Below are positions 1 to 4,938 of a stretch of DNA of 6,328 nucleotides, piece by piece. The DNA lies in the NCBI GenBank assembly GCA_041674565.1, contig JBAYVQ010000056.1, forward strand, positions 1-6,328, read 5' to 3'. A program made the translations under genes and the position numbers. Source of the stretch: CALMFT01 sp041674565. Its GTDB lineage: Bacteria; Patescibacteriota; Gracilibacteria; Absconditabacterales; Absconditicoccaceae. Each line of letters opens with the position of its first letter. Positions within the stretch are counted from its first letter, which is position 1. Under the pieces are notes generated by a model. That model ran no database searches. It saw only the letters and a list, made by a program, of their open reading frames with translations, and was not told where the DNA came from.

Positions 1-51
1 ACGGTAGAAGCTACTGTCGGTGGGCAAACTTACAATGGTTGTGTGAAATAA
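1..51 (+). CDS. C-terminal end of an unidentified protein (5' end outside window)
   Basis: Reading frame 1 is open from the window edge to a TAA at 49-51 and gives TVEATVGGQTYNGCVK. The alternation of Thr/Val with Gly, followed by a Tyr-x-Gly-Cys ending, resembles the last beta strand of small secreted beta-barrel or lipoprotein domains such as MliC-like proteins, which often end in a Tyr-x-Gly-Cys pattern. That comparison is an inference from 16 residues only. The stop lies 3 bp from the stop of the minus-strand gene at 55-1116, so the two genes converge tail to tail with no terminator hairpin between them. With so few codons, chance openness cannot be excluded. Confidence 0.45.
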   Translation, partial: TVEATVGGQTYNGCVK

Positions 52-54
52 GTA

Positions 55-1116
55 CTATACATTTTGGAATGCGATGTAGTGTTGTTTGAGACTATTGTTT
101 GCTAGTTGATCTAGAAGCATATCAAGCGGTATGGAGTTGAGATATGCAACGCCTTCACTGTAGTTCTCGTCATCTAGCAATAAGTCTTTTCGTTGTTTCA
201 ACGTTCTATCTTGCTTACTTTGTTTATAGAGAGTTTGTATTTTTTTAAAGTCTTGAATAGAAACTAAATAATTGAAAAACTCTCTGTTTTGACCTTTGCT
301 AAGTTGGGGATATTGTTCGTTGCTTGATGTCTTGAAATCATTTATCAAACAAATGATATTGCTTTCTGGTTCACTATAAAACGCTTCTAAGAACTCCTGT
401 AATCTTACTCCTCCTTTGCTTTTGTATTGTTCAAAAAATGTTGTGATGATATACTTCATGTCTATGCCGTTGCATTTATTTTCTTCGAGTGCTGCTGCGA
501 AACTAGCAATAATGTATGCTATAGGCTTGCCACTGGAGTGTTTGGTCTGAAAGAGTTGGGTAATGTCTTCATAGTAGGGTACGAGACATATTTTTTTGCT
601 ATCATTTGGTACCGTTTTGCAGTCTTTGAGAAGATGTGTGAGATACACTATATGTTCTGCCCCTGTTGACCCTGCAGTTTCCAGACCTAGTTGTCTCACT
701 GCTCGATCGTACGCCAACTTTCCATCATACCGAGATTCTATTTTTGTTTTGAAAAGATGGGTGCCTTCTAGTCAAAATATCTCATAATATTCGTGTAGTT
801 TTTTTACCTCTGCATAGTAAGAGTCTGGCAACATCTGGCAACTTCCAAGTTTTAGGGTTGCGAACTGTGTATATGATGTTGGTGCTGGTTTCCCTCCATA
901 GGTAAGTAATGCATGAATATCAGACTCATAGTGTGATTGCACGAACTGTCGTATACTTGCTATGTCATCTTGAGTTAATTCGTGGGTTTTTTTACTATTC
1001 CAATGATTGGTGGATGTATCTTGGAGGCTTATGGCTAGTGCTTGTACGGTACTAAAAAACAGTCATTTTGCAAAAGGGCTGGCCTTGTGTCCTATCTCGA
1101 TAGTATTCTTATCCAT
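55..1116 (-). CDS. Hypothetical protein, 353 aa, requires TGA=Gly
   Basis: This is an unrecognised protein. Read with TGA as glycine, the frame runs from ATG (1114-1116) to TAG (55-57). The two TGA codons are residue 18 (FAKGLFF) and residue 115 (EIFGLEG). The ATG is the first start after an upstream in-frame TAG at 1162-1164, and a good sigma70-type promoter lies just upstream. The protein starts MDKNTIEIGHKASPFAKG. It looks soluble: no signal peptide or long hydrophobic segment, and rich in Lys, Gln, Asp and Ser. The C-terminal half is probably mostly helical, with many Leu, Gln and Lys residues and segments such as SIQDFKKIQTLYKQSKQ. I see no catalytic motif. Under the standard code only the last 220 residues would appear, from a spurious TTG. 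It is transcribed divergently from the DUF2103-like gene and converges on the partial gene at 1-51. Confidence 0.83.
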
Positions 1117-1206
1117 ATTGATGTGTGGAATGTAAAATGTATATTGTATTACTGAACAGATCTATAATGTTTATAAATACTTTGTCAATATAATATAATC
1201 TGATAT
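1117..1206. promoter_or_regulatory. AT-rich divergent intergenic region
   Basis: This 90-bp spacer separates the minus-strand 353-residue gene from the plus-strand four-gene cluster. It is strongly AT-rich and carries -10-like hexamers on both strands, including TATAAT at 1163-1168, 1189-1194 and 1194-1199 on the plus strand. The last ends 7 bp before the ATG at 1207, so a transcript from it would begin at or next to the start codon. The matching -35 on the plus strand is poor (TTATAA at 1171-1176). The minus-strand promoter is listed separately. Confidence 0.5.
1161..1188 (-). promoter_or_regulatory. Sigma70-type promoter for the 353-aa gene
   Basis: On the minus strand a perfect TTGACA (plus coordinates 1183-1188) is followed after 16 bp by TATAGA (1161-1166). 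The predicted transcript would start near 1154 and give a leader of about 38 nt before the ATG at 1116. No Shine-Dalgarno sequence is visible in that leader. Confidence 0.6.
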
Positions 1207-1479
1207 ATGAAGTATCAACAGGGCAAAATCAAAAGAGAACATCACACCCTCAAGGAATTTGATGAGATTTTGCGTAAACTTGAGAAAATTACTCAGATCA
1301 AGAGGTTGATCCCTGGTAGGATATCGAGACAGCAAAAGGGCACAAGTGACTTTTCTTTTTCTATCCAGTATGAGACACCATCTGGTTGGAAGTGCCTCAT
1401 GAAAAAATGATCAACAGTGCAAGAATTGTTTGTCTTGGGTGATCCAGGTTGGCAAGAGCACCTTGCTGATTTGATCTAG
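1207..1479 (+). CDS. Small DUF2103-like protein, 90 aa, requires TGA=Gly
   Basis: The frame runs from ATG 1207 to TAG 1477-1479, with one TGA as glycine at residue 68 (1408-1410). The translation opens MKYQQGKIKREHHTLKEFDE, then has IKRLIPGRISRQQKG at about residues 32-46, FSIQYETPSGWKCLMKK and GSTVQELFVLGDPGW. This order (basic His-containing start, IIPGRISR, a strand with Gly-Trp-Lys, then Gly-x-x-VQE-hydrophobic-Val) matches my recollection of the DUF2103 family, described as predicted metal-binding with unknown function. The TGA falls where that family has Gly. The family call is moderate; the gene itself is well supported by its continuity through TGA. It is soluble with no membrane segment. 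It leads a plus-strand cluster and ends 34 bp before mutY. A TATAAT ends 7 bp before the ATG, suggesting a leaderless message. Confidence 0.72.
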
Positions 1480-1484
1480 TGGAT

Positions 1485-1513
1485 TTTGAGACTCAAATGT
1501 GTAATCATATGAT
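1485..1513 (+). promoter_or_regulatory. Possible promoter with overlapping inverted repeats before mutY
   Basis: TTGAGA (1486-1491) is followed after 16 bp by TATGAT (1508-1513). An inverted repeat, TTTGAG then CTCAAA around one central A (1485-1497), overlaps the -35, and the perfect 10-bp palindrome ATCATATGAT (1504-1513) overlaps the -10. The -10 directly abuts the mutY ATG, so a transcript starting at the usual distance would begin inside the gene. The element may therefore be coincidental, or an operator rather than a promoter. Confidence 0.3.
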
Positions 1514-2317
1514 ATGATACTTGATAATCAGATTATAGACCATTTTCAAAAAAAGATACTGGATCGGTATGTCTTGCATGCTAGGGATCTGCCTTGGAGA
1601 AAAACAACTGACCCCTATAAGATCTGGGTTTCGGAAAGCATGTTGTGCCAGACACAGGTGAGCAGAGTGATAGAGTATTACCATAGATGGATGGAGTTAT
1701 TTCCTACGGTGCAGTCATTAGCTACTGCTAGCAACGAAGATTTGCTCAGAGCGCGGTCAGGGCTAGGATACAACAGTAGAGCTTTGAGGCTCAAGCAAGC
1801 TGCTATCCACATTGCTGCTATGGAGGCATTTCCTAGCGACTATCAATCACTCATCCAATTGCCGTGAATAGGGGAGTACATTGCTAATGCAGTGCTTGCA
1901 TTTGCCTATAATCAAGATGTGGTAGTAATTGATACCAATATCAGGCGTATTATGATCCATGAATTTGATCTGCCACATGACGTGGGCAAGGACTTGCTTA
2001 GAAGTATAGTGCTACAGACCTTACCCAAAGGACAGTCCAGGATCTGGTACAATGCATTGATGGATTACGGCGCGCTGGAGCTGACCGCTCAAAAGACTGG
2101 CATCAAACCTCTTAACAAACAATCTAAATTTCATGGTTCCACAAGACAGGTGAGGGCGGGTATTGTAAGATCTCTATTGCAGTCCGTGTGATGATGCCTG
2201 AGCTATGCTGATATCGCAGGTCTTTATACTGACAGAGAGGATCTGGATGAGATAATCACTAAGATGGCAAAGGATGGACTAATTCTTGCAAATGGCAAGG
2301 TGATTAGCATTGCATAA
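1514..2317 (+). CDS. mutY: A/G-specific adenine DNA glycosylase (MutY), clusterless, 267 aa
   Basis: MutY removes adenine mispaired with 8-oxoguanine or guanine in base excision repair. The frame runs from ATG 1514 to TAA 2315-2317, with three TGA codons as glycine: residue 118 and residues 226-227. The HhH-GPD fold is clear. DLPWRKTTDPYKIWVSESMLCQTQV (from residue 25) carries the expected catalytic Glu at 41. GLGYNSRA matches the family's GLGY motif, LP-Gly118-IGEYIANA is the helix-hairpin-helix, and VVVIDTNIRRIM supplies the catalytic Asp at 140. After MDYGALELT the usual four iron-sulfur cysteines are absent, replaced by a Lys/Gln-rich KQSKFHGSTRQVR segment. The last 45 or so residues look like a small winged helix (YADIAGLYTDREDLDEIITKMAKDGLI). 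There is no NUDIX-like domain, so it is shorter than the roughly 350 residues of E. coli MutY. An in-frame TAA at 1502-1504 fixes ATG 1514 as the first start. Confidence 0.95.
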
Positions 2318-2318
2318 G

Positions 2319-2346
2319 TTGCTCTGTATTGAGTTTATAGTATAAT
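2319..2346 (+). promoter_or_regulatory. Possible promoter for ccdA-like gene
   Basis: TTGCTC (2319-2324) and a perfect TATAAT (2341-2346) are separated by 16 bp. It lies in the 28-bp gap after mutY and overlaps the TTG that begins the next open frame. If it is used, translation would start further in, at GTG 2361 or ATG 2391. Confidence 0.45.
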
Positions 2347-3230
2347 TGGAGATATACATAGTGTGGTTATTTACCTCTATTGCTGCGTGTATGATTCTGA
2401 TTATCATATCATTTCTATCTGGCATATTGAGTGTCCTTGCTCCGTGTGTTTTACCTGTTTTACCTGTGATTTTTTCAGGTAGTCTATCTGGTGAGCATGG
2501 TTCTAGGACCTGGAGAATTATCATAGCGATGATGATCTCTATCGTTGCTTTCACATTTTTACTCAAAGTATCTACTTTGTTTATCAGTATAGATCCTAGT
2601 TTTTGGACTACGGTATCGAGTGCCATTATTATCATTTATGGTTTGTTATTATTATTTCCTGAGATACGAGATCGCATATCTTTTTGGTTACATTTGGATC
2701 GCGTCAATACCTTGACCGAGAAGGCTAGCAGCACTGGTGGACGATGGGGAGATATATTATTGGGTATGTCGCTTGGCCCTTTGTTTTCTACCTGTAGCCC
2801 TACCTACGCTTTGTTATTTTCTACGGTATTGCCAGTAAGTCTTACCTTAGGTCTGATTTGCATGATTGCATATGCGTTTGGATTTGGTGGCTTCCTTCGG
2901 ATTTTAGTAAAAGGAGGAAGATCGCTTATCAAGAGATTTTACGGCGTATCAGACAGTCATAGTTTCCTAAAAAGATTCTTATGAATGATATTGATCATCA
3001 CGTGAATATTGATTATAACAGGAGAGATCAAAAGATTTGAGACAACATTTTTGGACTATGTGCCTGATGTGAGTAAGATAGAGCAGTTTCTTATCAAAAA
3101 AACGGATGTTGTTAGTACTTTCAGAGAGAAGCGACCAGTGCCATCTCCTATGAGTGGGGATTATATACCTATGGCAGAGGACTTGGGTAGCTTGCTTGAT
3201 GAGGTGGATACGGTATCTGTGGAGCAATAG
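2346..3230 (+). CDS. ccdA: CcdA/DsbD-type transmembrane thiol-disulfide carrier, 294 aa
   Basis: Proteins of this family pass electrons from cytoplasmic thioredoxin across the membrane to extracytoplasmic thiol proteins, using one Cys in each of two membrane segments. Both are present: SVLAPCVLPVLP (Cys34) in the first segment and GPLFSTCSPTYALLFSTVLP (Cys150) in the fourth. About six hydrophobic segments can be seen, near residues 12-40, 57-80, 86-105, 136-163, 165-186 and 207-226. Two TGA codons (2982-2984 and 3003-3005) are glycines 213 and 220 inside the last one; the standard code would cut the protein there. A soluble tail of about 70 residues follows, ending at TAG 3228-3230. The start is uncertain: TTG 2346 opens the frame after TAA 2343-2345, while GTG 2361 fits the promoter and ATG 2391 would give a start typical of CcdA. 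No thioredoxin-like partner or c-type cytochrome gene is in the window. Confidence 0.88.
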
Positions 3231-3302
3231 TACTATACGCGTTTACATTTGAACAAAAGCTTCCATAAAAAATCTTGTATTCGGATTTGTTTTCCCTATT
3301 GG

Positions 3303-3324
3303 AAGTGGTACAGACGTACTACTT
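3303..3324. promoter_or_regulatory. Inverted repeat, candidate LexA operator (SOS box)
   Basis: AAGTGGTAC, a 4-bp spacer AGAC and GTACTACTT form a 22-bp inverted repeat with 8 of 9 arm positions complementary. It lies 23 bp before the lexA ATG, over the -35 position that the downstream GATAAT predicts. The core at 3307-3320 matches 13 of 14 positions of the cyanobacterial LexA box as I recall it (RGTACNNNDGTWCB). Autoregulation is the usual arrangement for lexA, so this is a reasonable operator candidate. The assignment is an inference. Confidence 0.55.
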
Positions 3325-3334
3325 TTTATTTGTT

Positions 3335-3340
3335 GATAAT
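3335..3340 (+). promoter_or_regulatory. -10-like GATAAT of lexA
   Basis: GATAAT ends 6 bp before the lexA ATG at 3347, so a transcript starting 6-7 bp downstream would begin at or next to the start codon, giving a leaderless message. No Shine-Dalgarno sequence precedes this ATG. The -35 position (about 3312-3317) is a poor consensus match and is covered by the inverted repeat, consistent with a regulated promoter. Confidence 0.45.
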
Positions 3341-3346
3341 CTGATC

Positions 3347-3925
3347 ATGACCAGACAGTCCCTAGAGTATTATCGCAATCAGCTTATGGGCTATTATCGT
3401 GACCAAAAAAAGCTTCCTTCCTATCGCGAGATGATGACTTTGTTTGGCGTGAAGGGTATGCGTAGTGTATCGCTTATCGTAGATAAGCTTGTAGAGGCGG
3501 GTTATATCGACAAATCAGATCAGGGTCTAGCTCCATGATCCAAACTTACCTCATATCCTGTATTTGAGTCGGTTAGCGCTGGATTCTTTTCACCAGCGAC
3601 GGATAATACCTATGAAATAAATATTGATCATTATCTTATCGATAAACCGCAAACTACTTATTTTGTGAAAGTCATTGGAGATAGTATGAAAAATGCTGGC
3701 TTACTTCCAGGTGATTTTGTGATTGTAGATTCTGCAAAAAAAGAGCCTAGAGATGGAGAAATTGTCATTGCTGAGACGGATGACGGAGTGACCGTCAAGA
3801 GATTTAGAAAGGAGGGCGCAAGGATATGGCTTCAACCAGAAAATGAAAACTACCCACCACTGGTCCCAGAAGGAGAAATGAGAATACTGGGTGGTGTTAT
3901 TGGTAGTTTCAGGAAAATAAAATAA
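3347..3925 (+). CDS. lexA: LexA-type SOS repressor / S24 autoprotease, 192 aa
   Basis: LexA represses DNA-damage genes and cuts itself when RecA filaments form. Residues 1-55 form a winged helix (KLPSYREMMTLFGVKGMRSV, then LIVDKLVEAGYI). The C-terminal S24 domain has the Ala78-Gly79 cleavage bond in ESVSAGFF, the catalytic Ser113 in VIGDSMKNAGLLPGD and Lys151 in GVTVKRF. Spacing from cleavage site to Ser is 35 residues, the same as in E. coli LexA, and Ser to Lys is 38 against 37. One TGA (3536-3538) is glycine 64 in the linker GLAPGSKL; the standard code would split the protein into a DNA-binding half and a protease half. ATG 3347 is chosen because the frame's earlier TTG (3275) adds 24 unrelated residues and because the -10 lies just before 3347. 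The gene ends at TAA 3923-3925 and is followed by the terminator at 3974-3999. Confidence 0.95.
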
Positions 3926-3973
3926 TCTGATTCTGCATTATAGATCGATCAGGGATCAAACAAAATATGCAAC

Positions 3974-3999
3974 AAAAAACCCTCGTGAGAGGGTTTTTT
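3974..3999. terminator. Bidirectional intrinsic terminator
   Basis: ACCCTC (3979-3984) pairs with GAGGGT (3989-3994) around the loop GTGA. The stem is flanked by an A-tract on the left and a T-tract on the right, so the A-T pairs extend it to 11 bp. It has a proper U-tract in both directions and serves both lexA (stop at 3925) and the minus-strand cysteine-rich peptide gene (stop at 4019). The 93-bp gap 3926-4018 holds nothing else I can support. Confidence 0.9.
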
Positions 4000-4018
4000 T
4001 GTTTTGCAAGTACGTTTC

Positions 4019-4255
4019 TTATTGGCAAGTGCTGCATGTTCTACCTGGTGTTTTCCAGCAATCGCATTGTGGTCCATCACTGAAACATTCGTCTCCATTT
4101 TTTTCCTGTTTTGTCGATGTAGACAAGGCAGCAGCGATACCTCATGCTGTGGTAACAAAAGCAATTGCTGGTGTCCCCTCGTTTGTTGTAGCAACTGTTG
4201 CTGCTGTAGCAGGTGCGTTGTCCTGTTCTAATGTTTCTAATGCTAATAACTTCAT
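4019..4255 (-). CDS. Cysteine-rich small peptide, 78 aa, RiPP/bacteriocin-like, requires TGA=Gly
   Basis: I do not recognise the family. Read with TGA as glycine, the frame runs from ATG (4253-4255) to TAA (4019-4021). It opens MKLLALETLEQDNAPATAAT, an acidic start followed by an Ala/Thr-rich stretch. Residues 28-45 are hydrophobic (TPAIAFVTTAGGIAAALS), with a Gly38-Gly39 pair whose first Gly is the TGA at 4142-4144. The tail from residue 46 is hydrophilic, with five cysteines at 57, 64, 66, 74 and 77 (ECFSDGPQCDCWKTPGRTCSTCQ) and several Thr/Ser. The layout resembles a double-glycine-type precursor or a small anchored peptide with an exposed Cys-rich domain. Both readings are inference, and no modification, protease or export gene is visible here. 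An overlapping frame is Cys/Tyr/Arg-rich but looks like an off-frame shadow of Ala/Thr codons. The gene lies 148 bp downstream of the 117-residue gene on the same strand and ends at the bidirectional terminator. Confidence 0.72.
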
Positions 4256-4403
4256 GGTTGTATGAATAAGGAATAAATAATACTGTGTTAGGGTAGTATT
4301 TCGTCTCGCTTACCATCTCATGAACTCATGCTGTTTGTTGTACTTTGCGTTCTCTTGGATGTTTGTCTGGTTGTTTCGTGTCGTTGTTTATATCTGTTTA
4401 CGC
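4256..4403. other. 148-bp gap upstream of the peptide gene
   Basis: This gap lies between the 117-residue gene and the peptide gene, both on the minus strand. A TATTAT on the minus strand (plus 4277-4282) could be a -10 for the peptide, but I find no good -35 and no Shine-Dalgarno sequence before its ATG. No terminator hairpin follows the 117-residue gene, so read-through transcription is possible. Confidence 0.4.
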
Positions 4404-4757
4404 TTATGCCGATTGTGGCTGTAGGATGCTCATGAGCTCTTGCCCATACGACCCAGCTGATGTTGGTAGTATTGCTTTCCTGTTGCCTTTGGTAATAGTT
4501 AATTCAATCAGAGCGATCTCTCTCGCAAGTGCCGCATTGATAGTGATTTTGTAATCATTGAGTATTTTTGTAATCTCCTCGGTAAATGTTACTGGTTTTG
4601 TGGACTGGATCCTAAGCATACCCTCTTGCGGCTTAGCTGGTTCAATCAAGCCAAATTCATAAAATACTTCACTAATAGCCCTATCAAGAGCTACCTCTTG
4701 AGGATCTCTGTTGCTTTCGGGAATTTGTGGTACATTTTTCGTTGCTCAGTTTGTCAT
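4404..4757 (-). CDS. Hypothetical protein, 117 aa, requires TGA=Gly
   Basis: This is an unrecognised protein. With TGA as glycine at residue 4 (4746-4748), the frame runs from ATG 4755-4757 to TAA 4404-4406, and the next upstream in-frame stop is TAG at 4770-4772. It begins MTNGATKNVPQIPESNRDPQ, a polar and probably flexible N-terminus. It then has a helical region EVALDRAISEVFYEFGLIEP and a mixed segment TFTEEITKILNDYKITINAALAREIALIELTI that could form an alpha/beta core. It has no cysteine, signal peptide or membrane segment, so it is probably cytoplasmic. A consensus promoter lies about 90 bp upstream, after argS. The gene precedes the cysteine-rich peptide on the same strand. A shared function is possible but nothing in the sequence shows it. 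The standard code would hide its true start and suggest a TTG at 4649. Confidence 0.75.
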
Positions 4758-4848
4758 AATAATACAATGCTATAAAGTGTTAAATATATAATGATCGGGG
4801 ACTGCGATACATAACAAATACGATATATATTTCAATCTATTCTACTGC

Positions 4849-4877
4849 TATATAAATTATATCAAACTATATGTCAA
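4849..4877 (-). promoter_or_regulatory. Sigma70-type promoter for the 117-aa gene
   Basis: On the minus strand a perfect TTGACA (plus 4872-4877) is followed after exactly 17 bp by TATATA (4849-4854). A start near 4842 would give a leader of about 85 nt before the ATG at 4757. The surrounding sequence is very AT-rich. The transcript could also cover the cysteine-rich peptide gene and end at 3974-3999. Confidence 0.65.
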
Positions 4878-4909
4878 TAGATTGTTTGCTGATCCAAAAA
4901 TATAGGTCC

Positions 4910-4937
4910 TTGACGTACGGTTGTAATGGTGTATAAA
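4910..4937 (+). promoter_or_regulatory. Promoter-like pair pointing antisense into argS 3' end
   Basis: TTGACG (4910-4915) and TATAAA (4932-4937) are separated by 16 bp on the plus strand. Transcription would run antisense across the argS stop codon at 4939. No plus-strand gene follows, so this is either an antisense transcript or a chance match in AT-rich DNA. Confidence 0.3.
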
Positions 4938-4938
4938 A

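Larger units (their letters stand above)
3231..3346. promoter_or_regulatory. ccdA-lexA intergenic region
   Basis: This 116-bp spacer between ccdA and the chosen lexA ATG holds the candidate lexA operator and -10 listed separately. No convincing terminator follows ccdA. The lexA frame is open upstream as far as a TTG at 3275, but those extra 24 residues do not look like LexA. Confidence 0.5.
4758..4938. other. 181-bp AT-rich gap between argS and the 117-aa gene
   Basis: This is the longest stretch without a gene in the window. It contains a strong minus-strand promoter and a weaker plus-strand promoter-like pair, listed separately. I see no tRNA, hairpin terminator or open frame longer than about ten codons. 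Confidence 0.6.

Noticed and set aside
1514..2317. mutY as a pseudogene broken by stop codons
   Set aside because: All interruptions are TGA, the first sits at a conserved Gly, and the same pattern appears in argS, lexA and the other genes, so this is recoding rather than decay.
2279..2635. Minus-strand frame opposite the start of the ccdA-like gene
   Set aside because: It lies opposite conserved membrane segments with the CVLP motif and has shadow-like composition.
3229..3238. AGTACTATAC occurs both here and at 51-60
   Set aside because: A single 10-bp match between two places that both include a TAG stop is within chance for AT-rich DNA and shows no palindromic or promoter role.
3275..3346. 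N-terminal extension of lexA from TTG 3275
   Set aside because: The 24 extra residues do not resemble LexA, and the -10 box and operator-like repeat lie within this stretch.
3949..4194. Minus-strand frame running through the terminator hairpin toward lexA
   Set aside because: It crosses a strong bidirectional terminator, has a Leu/Gln/Lys-biased shadow composition, and lies in a different frame from the better-supported peptide.
3999..4265. Plus-strand frames across the peptide gene giving hydrophobic Ala/Val-rich or Cys-rich translations
   Set aside because: They are antisense shadows of the Ala/Thr-rich coding strand, begin inside the terminator T-tract and have no promoter.
4034..4403. 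Long minus-strand open frame overlapping the cysteine-rich peptide in another frame, rich in Cys, Tyr and Arg
   Set aside because: Its residues (strings such as TCYSSNSCYN) are what Ala/Thr codons give when read out of frame, and it lacks a plausible start. With TGA not a stop, long chance frames are common.
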